This document shows, one piece after another, positions 44,211-52,541 of a stretch of DNA of 64,000 nt (its first letter is position 1; the number at the start of each line of letters is the position of its first letter). This DNA comes from Leisingera sp. SS27 (lineage in GTDB: Bacteria; Pseudomonadota; Alphaproteobacteria; Rhodobacterales; Rhodobacteraceae), in assembly GCF_028368855.1 (NCBI RefSeq), contig NZ_JAQNCY010000004.1, positions 186,001-250,000 of the forward strand, written 5' to 3'. Below the pieces are notes generated by a model, which worked only from the letters and a program-made list of their open reading frames with translations, did not search any database and was not told the DNA's origin. A program made the position numbers and the translations under genes.

Positions 44211-44965
44211 AACCTGATTGGAGCGGGCTGGACCAGGAACTGGACCACTGGCAGCAGGCAGGGCTGAGGCTGCCTCTTTGGTGGAGGGACGATGATGCAA
44301 TGTCCCAATCTTCTGAACTGGAACGGTTGGCCGCTCTCTCGGCAGACCTAGATCTTCCGGTACATTTGGCCGTGATCCCGCAAGGCGCGACACCTGATCT
44401 GGCCCGTTTCATTGCGGAGCATCCAACACTCGTCCCGGTCGTCCACGGCTGGGCTCACCAGAACCATGCACCGGCTGGCGAAAAGAAAGCCGAATTCGGC
44501 GCGCACCGACCGCTGGAAGAACTGCTGGATGACGCCGAGCGCGGCCTGACTGCGATGCAGAACTTGTTTGGCGGTTGCCTGCGTCCAATGTTTGTACCGC
44601 CGTGGAACCGGATTTCACCGGAAATGCTAACTTGGCTAGCAGGCGCCGGCTATACTGCTGTTTCAACCTTCACTCCCCGCAAGGCTGCCAAACCCGCTTC
44701 CGGCCTGTTGCGGGTAAACACGCATCTGGATCCGATAGACTGGAAAGGTGGCCGCGGCCTGCTACCCTTGGACAATCTGATAATGCAGGTGACACGTCAG
44801 TTGCGCGACCGCCGAATGGGCGATGCGGACAATACGGAACCCTATGGGCTCCTCACCCACCACCTTGTCCATGATGACGCAATCTGGTCCTTCATCGGCG
44901 CGCTCGCAAAGCGGCTTCTTGATGGTCCGGGTGAGGCCTGGATCTATGACGAAAGGATGTCTTGA
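44207..44965 (+). CDS. Polysaccharide deacetylase-like (NodB-fold) protein
   Basis: A 252-residue protein of the carbohydrate esterase 4 fold. WWRDDDA gives the catalytic aspartates (28-30), HGWAHQNHA the metal histidines (80, 84, 87), FVPPWNR the substrate-binding motif and LTHHLVHD the last histidine. It has no signal peptide, so it would act in the cytosol on a lipid-linked or soluble N-acetyl sugar. Four-base overlap with the upstream gene and none with the next. Confidence 0.85.
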   Translation: MKPDWSGLDQELDHWQQAGLRLPLWWRDDDAMSQSSELERLAALSADLDLPVHLAVIPQGATPDLARFIAEHPTLVPVVHGWAHQNHAPAGEKKAEFGAHRPLEELLDDAERGLTAMQNLFGGCLRPMFVPPWNRISPEMLTWLAGAGYTAVSTFTPRKAAKPASGLLRVNTHLDPIDWKGGRGLLPLDNLIMQVTRQLRDRRMGDADNTEPYGLLTHHLVHDDAIWSFIGALAKRLLDGPGEAWIYDERMS

Positions 44966-45445
44966 ATGAGCCGTCTCGACTCCATGCTGCGCCGTCTGAC
45001 TGCCCAGCGCGACGGGTTGAACTGGGCCGCGGACCAGATCAACCAGGTCAAAGGCGATGTTCTGGATATGGGGCTCGGCAACGGGCGCACCTATGACCAT
45101 TTACGCGAGATCATGAGTCCCCGCCGGATCTGGGTGATTGACAGGATTCTGCAATGCCATCCATCCTGCGTCCCGCCGGAAAAGGACTTCCTGCAAGGCG
45201 AAGCCAGGCCGATGCTGGAGCAGCTTGCGGCAAGTGGTCACAAAGTCGCCCTCGCACACTATGACTTCGGTTTCGGGATCAAGGAAAAAGACGTTGCCGA
45301 AGCTGCCGCACTCTCACCAGTGATTGCTCAAGTCATGGTCCCCGGCGGGATCATCGTTTCCGGCCAGCCTCTGACCGGCTTTGAGGAGTTGAGTGGCCCC
45401 GACGGCATCCCGGCCGGGCGCTATATGTTTTACCGCGCCAGCTGA
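44966..45445 (+). CDS. Class I SAM-dependent methyltransferase
   Basis: A 159-residue protein with a SAM-binding motif VLDMGLGNGRTYDHL (32-46), then an IWVIDR strand and a C-terminal GGIIVSGQPLTG. It starts one base after the deacetylase stop, and it ends the cluster. It may O- or N-methylate the product. It is small for a sugar methyltransferase, and the target is unknown. phnM faces it across 33 bases. Confidence 0.82.
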   Translation: MSRLDSMLRRLTAQRDGLNWAADQINQVKGDVLDMGLGNGRTYDHLREIMSPRRIWVIDRILQCHPSCVPPEKDFLQGEARPMLEQLAASGHKVALAHYDFGFGIKEKDVAEAAALSPVIAQVMVPGGIIVSGQPLTGFEELSGPDGIPAGRYMFYRAS

Positions 45446-45478
45446 ATGCGACCTTCGCCGGACTCAGGCTCACCGCAC

Positions 45479-46621
45479 CTAAGCTACCCGCACTCCGCGC
45501 GCCCAGACACCTCGCAAAGCGGGCACCCCCGCCAGCATGCTGAACCGGACCAGGTCAGCACGTTTGCCTGCTTCCAGCCGCCCGCGGTCATCAAGCCCGA
45601 CCGCAGCAGCGGGCGCATGGGTAACAGTGCCCAATCCTCGCGCCAAATCACCCCATAGCTCTCCCAGCTTGACTGCAGACATTAACAGCGCGGCAGGCAC
45701 ATAGTCAGACGAAAGAATGTCCAGCAGTTCCAGGTCTGCCAATTCATGCGCGGCAACGTTGCCTGAATGCGATCCGCCGCGTATCAGGTTTGGCGCCCCC
45801 ATCATGACTTTGATGCCTTGCAAACGGCACGCCTGCGCGGCCTCGACCGTCGTAGGAAATTCAGCTAGGCGGATCCCATGGCCTGCGGACACCGCCACCT
45901 GAGCTGCGGTTGTGTCGTCGTGGCTCGCCAGCACAGCACCAAATCGTTTGGCCGCGGCAACAGCCGCCGCTTCGTGCAGTGCGCCATAACTTGCCTGCAG
46001 TTCCATCAGATGCGCTACATGCGATTTAAAGGCGGCATCATCAAACCCGTGTTTGCCTTTTACATATTGCTCCAGCTTGGCGAGGTCGCGGAACTGGCGC
46101 TGGCCCGGTGTGTGATCCATGAGAGAGACCAGTCCGACCCGATCTTCTTCTCCGAAGGCATTCAATTCCTCCACTAGCGTATCAGTGCAGACCTCCGCCC
46201 GAAGGTGCAGGAAATGCGAGATTTTCAGAGCGTTCGCCGCGCGCAAGTCCAAAAGCTCAGACGCCAATTTCCGGGCATACGCGCCATAATGGCTTTCCCG
46301 GCGGCTGATCGATCCCACGCGCATAGCGTCAAACACTGTCGTGATGCCGGTGCCCGCGAGCTCCGTGTCATGAGCAATAATGGCGCTGGCATGCGGCCAG
46401 TCCACCTTCGGACGCGGCTGAATATGGCGTTCCAGGTTATCAGTATGCAGTTCCACCAGGCCAGGGCTAACGAAATCCCCTTGGCAATCTATTGCGCCCG
46501 CGGGGACCGATGCTCCGTCGGAAATGTCTGCTATCACACCGCGTGTAACTTTTACGCTGCCGGTCCGGATCTCGCCCGGAAGAACCAAAGCAGCATTGGC
46601 AAGGATCATCTCTTCTGTCAT
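45479..46621 (-). CDS. phnM: Alpha-D-ribose 1-methylphosphonate 5-triphosphate diphosphatase PhnM
   Basis: A 380-residue metal-dependent hydrolase. It removes pyrophosphate from the triphosphate formed by PhnI/GHL, giving ribose 1-alkylphosphonate 5-phosphate for PhnJ. PGLVELHTDNLERH is the PhnM metal-binding signature, with further ligands in LMDHTPGQRQF and ASHDDTT. It is separated from phnN by the divergent DUF1045 gene, so it probably has its own promoter. Confidence 0.94.
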   Translation of the reverse strand: MTEEMILANAALVLPGEIRTGSVKVTRGVIADISDGASVPAGAIDCQGDFVSPGLVELHTDNLERHIQPRPKVDWPHASAIIAHDTELAGTGITTVFDAMRVGSISRRESHYGAYARKLASELLDLRAANALKISHFLHLRAEVCTDTLVEELNAFGEEDRVGLVSLMDHTPGQRQFRDLAKLEQYVKGKHGFDDAAFKSHVAHLMELQASYGALHEAAAVAAAKRFGAVLASHDDTTAAQVAVSAGHGIRLAEFPTTVEAAQACRLQGIKVMMGAPNLIRGGSHSGNVAAHELADLELLDILSSDYVPAALLMSAVKLGELWGDLARGLGTVTHAPAAAVGLDDRGRLEAGKRADLVRFSMLAGVPALRGVWARGVRVA

Positions 46622-46671
46622 CTGAGCTTCACATCTTTCGAGCTATGGAAGGCCACGTTTAGGAGGCCAAT

Positions 46672-47355
46672 GTGACATTCACGCGATACGCTATCTATTA
46701 CGCCCCGCCCGCCGATGCGGAATGGAGCCGGTTTGCAGCCAGCTGGCTAGGCTGGGACATGGAGACGGGCACTTACCTGCCGCATCCCGATATTGCAGGG
46801 CTGGGCATCGGCGCGTTCACTGAAGCGCCGCGAAAGTATGGGCTGCACGCGACGATGAAGCCGCCGATGCGACTGGCCGAAGGGCACACGCAGGCAGCGC
46901 TTGAAGCCGCCTGCAAAACCTTTGCGTCTTCGCAGAAGCCTGTTGGGCTCGACGGCCTTCACTTGGCCCGCCTTGGCCGTTTTCTCGCTTTGCGCCCAAC
47001 CGGAGACGAGGCTGCATTGAACAGCCTTGCGGCAAATTGCGTGACTGAATTCGATATGTTTCGAGCGCCGCCGCCCGCGGCAGATCTGGACCGCCGCCGC
47101 GCTGCTGGCCTGACGCCGGAGCAGGATGAGAACCTCACTCGCTGGGGCTACCCGTATGTTCTCAGTCATTTCCGCTTTCACATTACCCTGACGGGAAAGC
47201 TGCCCAAACCAGAACTGCCCGCCGTGGAGGCCGCACTGAATGAGCACCTTATCCCATTGTTGCCTGCGCCTTTTGTGATCCGCGACCTGGCGCTGGTGGG
47301 CGAAGCGACGGATGGCAGGTTTCACGTCATCCATCGCTATGCACTCTCCGGCTGA
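46672..47355 (+). CDS. DUF1045 phosphonate-operon protein, 2H phosphoesterase
   Basis: A 227-residue protein. Two HxT motifs, His59-Ala-Thr61 and His170-Ile-Thr172, are the catalytic signatures of the 2H phosphoesterase superfamily, which cleaves cyclic phosphates. The C-P lyase reaction makes 5-phosphoribosyl 1,2-cyclic phosphate, normally opened by PhnP, which I do not find here; a substitute role is an inference. The start is GTG at 46672 after AGGAGG. Its 3' end overlaps phnN's 3' end by 19 bases, and it diverges from phnM across 50 bases. Confidence 0.85.
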   Translation: MTFTRYAIYYAPPADAEWSRFAASWLGWDMETGTYLPHPDIAGLGIGAFTEAPRKYGLHATMKPPMRLAEGHTQAALEAACKTFASSQKPVGLDGLHLARLGRFLALRPTGDEAALNSLAANCVTEFDMFRAPPPAADLDRRRAAGLTPEQDENLTRWGYPYVLSHFRFHITLTGKLPKPELPAVEAALNEHLIPLLPAPFVIRDLALVGEATDGRFHVIHRYALSG

Positions 47356-47897
47356 ACAACAGCCAGCGCAGCGTTCACCGCAGCACTAAGCGGTCCGCTG
47401 TTGTCGACCTGATGGACCCGGCGCAAGCCCGCAGGCAGCGGCTTTATCGCGCGGGCCAGACGCCGCTGCACTTCATCTTCGCTCTCCCTGCCGCGGGCAG
47501 CAAGGCGCTCTGCCAGCACCTGCGGGCGCGCAGTCACCGAAAGCACAATGAAGTGGCCGAACTTTTCCTGAGCCTCCAGCAACACCGCACGGGACAAGTT
47601 TACCAGCACACCACCAGCTCCTTCACGCAGGGTCTCGATGTCCCGCGGGATTCCATAGTGGAGCCCATGCGCATGCCAATGCAGCGAAAAGACTCCGGCT
47701 TCGGCAAGGGCAGAAAACTCGTCTTTAGATACGGCCTGGTAGTCTTCGCCACCGGATTCGGGCGCTCTAGTAATCACCCTGCGCATCAGCCGCAGTTGCG
47801 GGCCTGAGACAGCTAGAGCGGACATGAGGCTGTCCTTTCCAACACCAGATGGCCCAACCACCGCAATGACCGGACCTTTTTGTGCCTCACTGCTCAT
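47337..47897 (-). CDS. phnN: Ribose 1,5-bisphosphokinase PhnN
   Basis: A 186-residue kinase that converts ribose 1,5-bisphosphate to PRPP, closing the phosphonate pathway. It belongs to the guanylate-kinase fold with P-loop VGPSGVGKD near the N-terminus. The start at 47897 overlaps phnL by ATGA; a longer frame of 202 residues overlaps more of phnL. Confidence 0.93.
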   Translation of the reverse strand: MSSEAQKGPVIAVVGPSGVGKDSLMSALAVSGPQLRLMRRVITRAPESGGEDYQAVSKDEFSALAEAGVFSLHWHAHGLHYGIPRDIETLREGAGGVLVNLSRAVLLEAQEKFGHFIVLSVTARPQVLAERLAARGRESEDEVQRRLARAIKPLPAGLRRVHQVDNSGPLSAAVNAALAVVQPESA

Positions 47898-48577
47898 GCC
47901 ATGACCTTCGGTGAAAAATCCGAGACATCCACGAAACGGTCGCATACTGCTTCTCGGGCGGCCTCATCATGGAAGATCCCGATAATGGCCGCCCCCCGTG
48001 CCTTGGCGGTTTCGATCAGGCCCAGAACGGTAGCGCGGTTTTGCGCATCAAGGCTGGCCGTTGGCTCATCCAGCAGCATCGCGGGATAGTCATAAGCAAA
48101 GCCTCGGGCGATATTCACCCGCTGTTGTTCACCGCCGGAAAAGGTCGTAGGGCTCAGGCCCCAAAGCCGTTCCGGTATGCTGAGCTGTGCCAGCAGAGAG
48201 GCCGCCTTGTCGCGAGCCTGCTGCACGGAAGTTCCAGCCACCAGCAAAGGCTCAGCAACGACATCCAACGTCGGCACCCGTGGGACGACACGCAAGAACT
48301 GGCTGACATAGCCCAAGGTTTCGCGGCGCAACGCCAGTATTTCACGCGGCTCGGCCAAGGCAACATCGACACCTCCAACCATGACACTGCCAGAAGCCGC
48401 CAAATAGTTGCCATAGATTAACCGCATCAAAGTGGACTTGCCCGCACCAGACACTCCAGTCAGCCCGACGCATTCTCCGCGTTTCACGCTGAGTGTTGCG
48501 TTTTGCATTACCGGGATCACCGCCCCGCCCTGGTTGTGCAAGGTAAAACTCTTGCTCACATTGTTCAGTTCTATCAT
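47894..48577 (-). CDS. phnL: C-P lyase ABC-type subunit PhnL
   Basis: A 227-residue ATPase with Walker A GVSGAGKST, signature FSGGEQQRVN and Walker B AMLLDEPTASLD. In E. coli PhnL acts with PhnI, PhnG and PhnH to couple phosphonate to ATP, and it is not a transport subunit. It is 9 bases after phnK and overlaps phnN. Confidence 0.95.
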   Translation of the reverse strand: MIELNNVSKSFTLHNQGGAVIPVMQNATLSVKRGECVGLTGVSGAGKSTLMRLIYGNYLAASGSVMVGGVDVALAEPREILALRRETLGYVSQFLRVVPRVPTLDVVAEPLLVAGTSVQQARDKAASLLAQLSIPERLWGLSPTTFSGGEQQRVNIARGFAYDYPAMLLDEPTASLDAQNRATVLGLIETAKARGAAIIGIFHDEAAREAVCDRFVDVSDFSPKVMA

Positions 48578-48586
48578 GCCTTGCCC

Positions 48587-49381
48587 TCACACCTGCAGCA
48601 CGCTGGAAACCAGCAGCTGGGTATAGCTGTGCTGGGGATCGTCCAGCACCTGGTCGGTCAGCCCGGTTTCCACCACACGGCCGTCCTTCATGACCATCAG
48701 CCGGTCAGCCAGCAGCCGCACCACGGCCAGATCATGAGTTACTATAATGGCGCTTAGCCCCATCTCCCGCACCAGCCCGCGCAAGAGGTCAAGAAGACGT
48801 GCCTGGACAGAGACATCCAACCCGCCGGTCGGCTCATCCATGAAGACCAGCCGTGGGCCGGTCACCAGGTTGCGGGCGATCTGAAGCCGCTGCTGCATGC
48901 CGCCAGAGAAAGCCAAGGGGCGGTCATCAATCCGGTTCTCGCTGATCTCAACCCGCCCGAGCCAGTCAACTGCCCGCTCCCGGATTGACCCATAGTGGCG
49001 GTTCCCCACAGCCATCAGCCGCTCACCGATGTTGCCGCCGGCCGATACCGACATCCTCAATCCGTCACGGGCATGCTGATGCACAAACGCCCAGTCGGTT
49101 CGGCTCAGCATCCTGCGCTCCGGTTCGGACATGGTAACGGTATCCACTGGCCCGTCTGCGCGGGTGTCAAAGATCACCTCGCCCCGGTCCGGAGGCTGAT
49201 GGCCCGCCAGACTGTTCAGCAATGTTGATTTGCCAGACCCGCTTTCGCCGACGATCCCCATCACTTCCCCGGGATAGAGATCAAAGCTCACATCCGTGCA
49301 GCCGACCCGGGCGCCATAGTGTTTCGCAACGTTCTTCACCTGCAGCAGCGGCACTGCCGGTTTTCCATCATCTCGGGTCAT
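48587..49381 (-). CDS. phnK: C-P lyase ABC-type subunit PhnK
   Basis: A 264-residue ATPase that binds the PhnGHIJ core. Walker A GESGSGKST, signature FSGGMQQRLQ and Walker B VFMDEPTGGLD are intact. The start at 49381 overlaps the VOC gene's end by 14 bases; a longer frame begins at 49414 but has no better signal. It sits between the VOC gene and phnL. Confidence 0.95.
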   Translation of the reverse strand: MTRDDGKPAVPLLQVKNVAKHYGARVGCTDVSFDLYPGEVMGIVGESGSGKSTLLNSLAGHQPPDRGEVIFDTRADGPVDTVTMSEPERRMLSRTDWAFVHQHARDGLRMSVSAGGNIGERLMAVGNRHYGSIRERAVDWLGRVEISENRIDDRPLAFSGGMQQRLQIARNLVTGPRLVFMDEPTGGLDVSVQARLLDLLRGLVREMGLSAIIVTHDLAVVRLLADRLMVMKDGRVVETGLTDQVLDDPQHSYTQLLVSSVLQV

Positions 49382-49766
49382 AGGAGAACTCCAGCCGGGT
49401 CCCGCCCGGTTCAAGGATCATGAAATGCTTCTTGGGGCCGCTGCCCGAGAGTTCAGGAGAGAATTCAACCACGACACCCGGCCACCTGCTGATCCGGCCG
49501 AAAAGGTCTTCCAGCGCGGCCTCATCCGGAACTTTCAGCGCGGCGTGATGCAAGCCTATGTTGGCCCTGCGGTCAAAGCCCGCACCCTGCTCTACCTGCT
49601 GCCAAAGCGTCAGCTTGGCATGGCCGTTGGTAACATAGGCCGAAGGATAATCAGGGTTCCCGCCGAATTGCTCCCACCCCAGGCAATCCGTGAAAAAACC
49701 AAGGCTGGCGTCAAGATCACCCACTGTCAGCCCCAGATGGTCAATGCCCAGTACATCCATGCTCAT
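49368..49766 (-). CDS. VOC (glyoxalase-fold) protein within the C-P lyase operon
   Basis: A 132-residue vicinal-oxygen-chelate protein. DHLGL (His10), HHAALK (His73/74) and RLEFSYD (Glu126) are the likely metal ligands. It overlaps phnJ by ATGA and phnK by 14 bases. Glyoxalase-fold proteins include lyases, epimerases and fosfomycin-resistance enzymes. A phosphonate- or PhnJ-linked role is inferred. The start follows GGGAGA, nine bases upstream. Confidence 0.85.
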   Translation of the reverse strand: MSMDVLGIDHLGLTVGDLDASLGFFTDCLGWEQFGGNPDYPSAYVTNGHAKLTLWQQVEQGAGFDRRANIGLHHAALKVPDEAALEDLFGRISRWPGVVVEFSPELSGSGPKKHFMILEPGGTRLEFSYDPR

Positions 49767-50620
49767 GCTGCTTGTTCTCCCATACGGCCAAGGTGGCCCG
49801 CTTCGCGCCGCGTGCGGCAATAATCCGTGTCCGAGCAGACAAACATCCTGCAGCCAGCGTCATCCAGGATCACCTCATCCAGATAGCTGTCCTCCGCACC
49901 GCAGAGGTCGCACGGGTGCTCAGCCTTGGTTGCTTCAAACGGGTAATCCTCAAAGTCCAGAGACACGACCCTGGTATAGGGCGGCACTGCATAGATGCGC
50001 TGCTCACGGCCCGCACCAAAAAGCTGGATTGCAGCCATCTCCATTTTCGGGTTGTCAAACTTCGGGATCGGAGAGGGATCCATCACATAGCGCCCCTCCA
50101 CCTTGACCGGATATGCATAGGCAGTAGCGATGGCGCCATGCTGACTGATGTCCTCATAAAGCTTCACATGCATCAGCCCGTATTCCTGCAAGGCATGCAT
50201 CTTACGGGTCTCGGTTTCCCGCGGCTCCAGAAAACGCAGAGGCTCCGGGATCGGCACCTGATACACTAGGATCTGCTCCTCAGTCAGCTCCGCCTCCGGT
50301 ATCCGGTGACGGGTCTGGATGACGCTGGCCTTCTTCGTTTCCTCAGTGGTCGCAACGCCTGCTGTTTTTTCAAAGAACTGTCGGATCGACACTGCATTGG
50401 TGGTGTCATCCGCGCCCTGGTCGATCACTTTCAGCGTATCGTCCAGCGTCAGGGCCGCAGCAGAGACCTGCACGCCCCCGGTACCCCAGCCATAGGGCAT
50501 CGGCATCTCGCGGCTGGCAAAAGGCACTTGATAGCCCGGCACCGCCAACCCCTTCAGGATTGCCCGGCGGATCATCCGCTTGGTTTGCTCGTCCAGATAT
50601 GCGAAGTTGTAATCGCTCAT
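49763..50620 (-). CDS. phnJ: Carbon-phosphorus lyase core PhnJ
   Basis: A 285-residue radical-SAM enzyme that breaks the C-P bond of ribose 1-alkylphosphonate 5-phosphate. Cys237, Cys240 and Cys262 (CDLC and VCSD) and the catalytic Cys268 (DYC) have the same spacing as E. coli Cys241/244/266/272. An additional Cys257 lies between. The PGYQVPF segment near residue 29 aligns with the glycyl-radical site. The gap to phnI contains a small gene on the opposite strand. Confidence 0.97.
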   Translation of the reverse strand: MSDYNFAYLDEQTKRMIRRAILKGLAVPGYQVPFASREMPMPYGWGTGGVQVSAAALTLDDTLKVIDQGADDTTNAVSIRQFFEKTAGVATTEETKKASVIQTRHRIPEAELTEEQILVYQVPIPEPLRFLEPRETETRKMHALQEYGLMHVKLYEDISQHGAIATAYAYPVKVEGRYVMDPSPIPKFDNPKMEMAAIQLFGAGREQRIYAVPPYTRVVSLDFEDYPFEATKAEHPCDLCGAEDSYLDEVILDDAGCRMFVCSDTDYCRTRREAGHLGRMGEQAA

Positions 50621-50658
50621 GGCTTTTCCTTTACCGCCCAACTGAGGGAGCATCGGCT

Positions 50659-50850
50659 TTGCAAGACATTCCTGTCGTCGCCATTCTGCTTTTCGCCTTT
50701 GCGGTTTTCGTAATCGTTCAAATCATTCGCACGCCAACGCGCAAAACCACCCCTCGCAGAACAAGCAGTTCCGATGCTGGCGTGACATTTGGTTTCGTTG
50801 GACATGACAGTTGCGATGGTGGCGGCGACGGAGGCGGAGGCTGCGACTGA
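50659..50850 (+). CDS. Small membrane protein with Gly/Cys-rich tail, antiparallel in the phn operon
   Basis: A 63-residue frame with one hydrophobic helix (about 4-21), a basic stretch (RTPTRKTTPRR) and a tail ending SCDGGGDGGGGCD. Start is a TTG at 50659 with GAGGGAG ending eight bases upstream. It lies on the plus strand between phnI and phnJ, which run minus. Similar tails occur in small bacterial membrane proteins of unknown role. Whether it is expressed is untested. Confidence 0.5.
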   Translation: MQDIPVVAILLFAFAVFVIVQIIRTPTRKTTPRRTSSSDAGVTFGFVGHDSCDGGGDGGGGCD

Positions 50851-50852
50851 AC

Positions 50853-51953
50853 TCATTCCGCCGTCTCCCTTGACGCAAGCGTTTCAGCCAGTTCCGCGGC
50901 TTCACGGCGCAGCTTGCGGACCAGCTCCAGTTCAGACTGAAAGTCCACGTAGTGCGGCAGCTTGATGTGCTCCAGAAATCCAGTAGCTTGGATATTGTCT
51001 GAGTGGCTCAGGACAAACTCCTCATCCTGCGCAGGTGCCCCCAGATTCTCCTCTCCCAGTTCCTCCCAGCGCAGCGCGCGGTCAACCAGCGCCATAGCGA
51101 TAGATTTGCGCTCCGACTGCCCGAAGACCAGCCCGTAGCCGCGGGTGAATTGCGGCGGCACCTTCTTGGAGCCCTTGAACTGGTTCACCGTCTCGCATTC
51201 GGTCAGTTCCACCTCTGCTACTTCAATGGCAAAACCCAACTCCGGGATCTCCATTTCCACCGGAACGGTGCCGATGCGCAGCTCTCCGACAAAGGCATGG
51301 TTGCGCGCATAGCCGCGCTGGGTGGAGTAGGCCATGCCCAGGATAAATCCCTCGTCACCGCGGGTCAGTGATTGCAGGCGCACTGCCCTGCCGGCCGGAA
51401 AGCCCATCGGTTCGCGCGTTAGATCGCCCGGCACGGCGTCCGAGATCGGCTCGCGCTCAATAATGTCCTCCCCCTGCAGGAAGGCAGTGATATGCGGCGT
51501 GGCTTGCTCACGAGGCTCGGCAACCGGGGCTTCAGGAACTTCACCGTCGGCGGCCAATTTGAAATCCAGCAAGCGGTGGGTGTAATCAAATGTCGGACCA
51601 AGCACCTGCCCGCCCGGCGCATCCTTAAAAGTCGCCGAAATTCGCCGGTCACAGGTCATCTCGCTGGTTTCCACCGGCCGGGAGTAACCGAACCGTGGCA
51701 AGGTAGTACGATAGGCGCGGATCAGGAAAATTGCCTCGATCAGATCACCTCGCGCCTGCTTTATTGCCAGCGCGGCAAGCTCGGGGTCGTACAAAGACCC
51801 TTCGGCCATCACCCGATTCACTGCAAGGCTCAGCTGCTCGCGGATCTGAGCGAGAGAAAGCTGCGCCACATCAGTATCACCCCGACGCTCTTCGGCGAGC
51901 CAGGCATGAGCGTTTGCAATGGCGCGCTCGCCACCCTTCACTGCTACATACAT
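50853..51953 (-). CDS. phnI: Alpha-D-ribose 1-methylphosphonate 5-triphosphate synthase subunit PhnI
   Basis: A 366-residue subunit with nucleosidase activity on ATP, forming the ribose-phosphonate triphosphate with PhnG, PhnH and PhnL. MYVAVKGGERAIANAHAWLAE at the N-terminus is a PhnI family start. It follows phnH after three bases. The N-terminal part (1-180) and C-terminal part fold in the PhnGHIJ core. Confidence 0.96.
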   Translation of the reverse strand: MYVAVKGGERAIANAHAWLAEERRGDTDVAQLSLAQIREQLSLAVNRVMAEGSLYDPELAALAIKQARGDLIEAIFLIRAYRTTLPRFGYSRPVETSEMTCDRRISATFKDAPGGQVLGPTFDYTHRLLDFKLAADGEVPEAPVAEPREQATPHITAFLQGEDIIEREPISDAVPGDLTREPMGFPAGRAVRLQSLTRGDEGFILGMAYSTQRGYARNHAFVGELRIGTVPVEMEIPELGFAIEVAEVELTECETVNQFKGSKKVPPQFTRGYGLVFGQSERKSIAMALVDRALRWEELGEENLGAPAQDEEFVLSHSDNIQATGFLEHIKLPHYVDFQSELELVRKLRREAAELAETLASRETAE

Positions 51954-51956
51954 CGC

Positions 51957-52541
51957 CTAGGCCCCCACGGTGACTTGAGTTGACCGCGGAAGCGCCGCGA
52001 TCTGCGATCCAGAGGAAAAGAAGAAGTCCAGTCCCAGCGGATACAAAGCTGCGTTGGCTTGGAACGCGGCAATTTCTGGCAACTGCATGGAAGCGGTTGA
52101 TTTGATCCCCGGGCCGTTCAGTCCAGCATTCGGCACATTCAGGCTGCGCATTTCAACAATCAACGTGGCCGAGCGGTCGGGATATTCCGCGGTCCCGATG
52201 CGAAAGCGGCTGAGCGGCTGCAACTCTTGCCAACAACCCAAGGCAAAACCCGCCTGCTCAGCAGAAACGATCGGTGCGCCGGTGTGAAAAGCCAGCCAGC
52301 CGCGCAGAGCCTCGCTGTCCACATCAGGCGCTAAATACACGCCGGTTTCAGGATCGCACAAAGTCAGCAGAAGACTGCCTGCAGCAACCGAAATCCCCTC
52401 CGGCGGGGCTGCACCAGTTATCTCCTGCACCTTGCCGGGGCGTGCCATCGCGTTCATCGCCGCTCGGAAAGCTTGCGCAGCAGCGACCGGCGGATTGCTG
52501 AAGCCGCCCGTAAAAACAGTGTTCCGGGATTGCTGACACAT
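51957..52541 (-). CDS. phnH: C-P lyase subunit PhnH
   Basis: A 194-residue subunit of the C-P lyase core. The AFRAAMNAMARPGKVQEI segment is typical of PhnH. It shares one base with phnG's stop (TGATG) and is followed by phnI after three bases. Confidence 0.95.
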   Translation of the reverse strand: MCQQSRNTVFTGGFSNPPVAAAQAFRAAMNAMARPGKVQEITGAAPPEGISVAAGSLLLTLCDPETGVYLAPDVDSEALRGWLAFHTGAPIVSAEQAGFALGCWQELQPLSRFRIGTAEYPDRSATLIVEMRSLNVPNAGLNGPGIKSTASMQLPEIAAFQANAALYPLGLDFFFSSGSQIAALPRSTQVTVGA

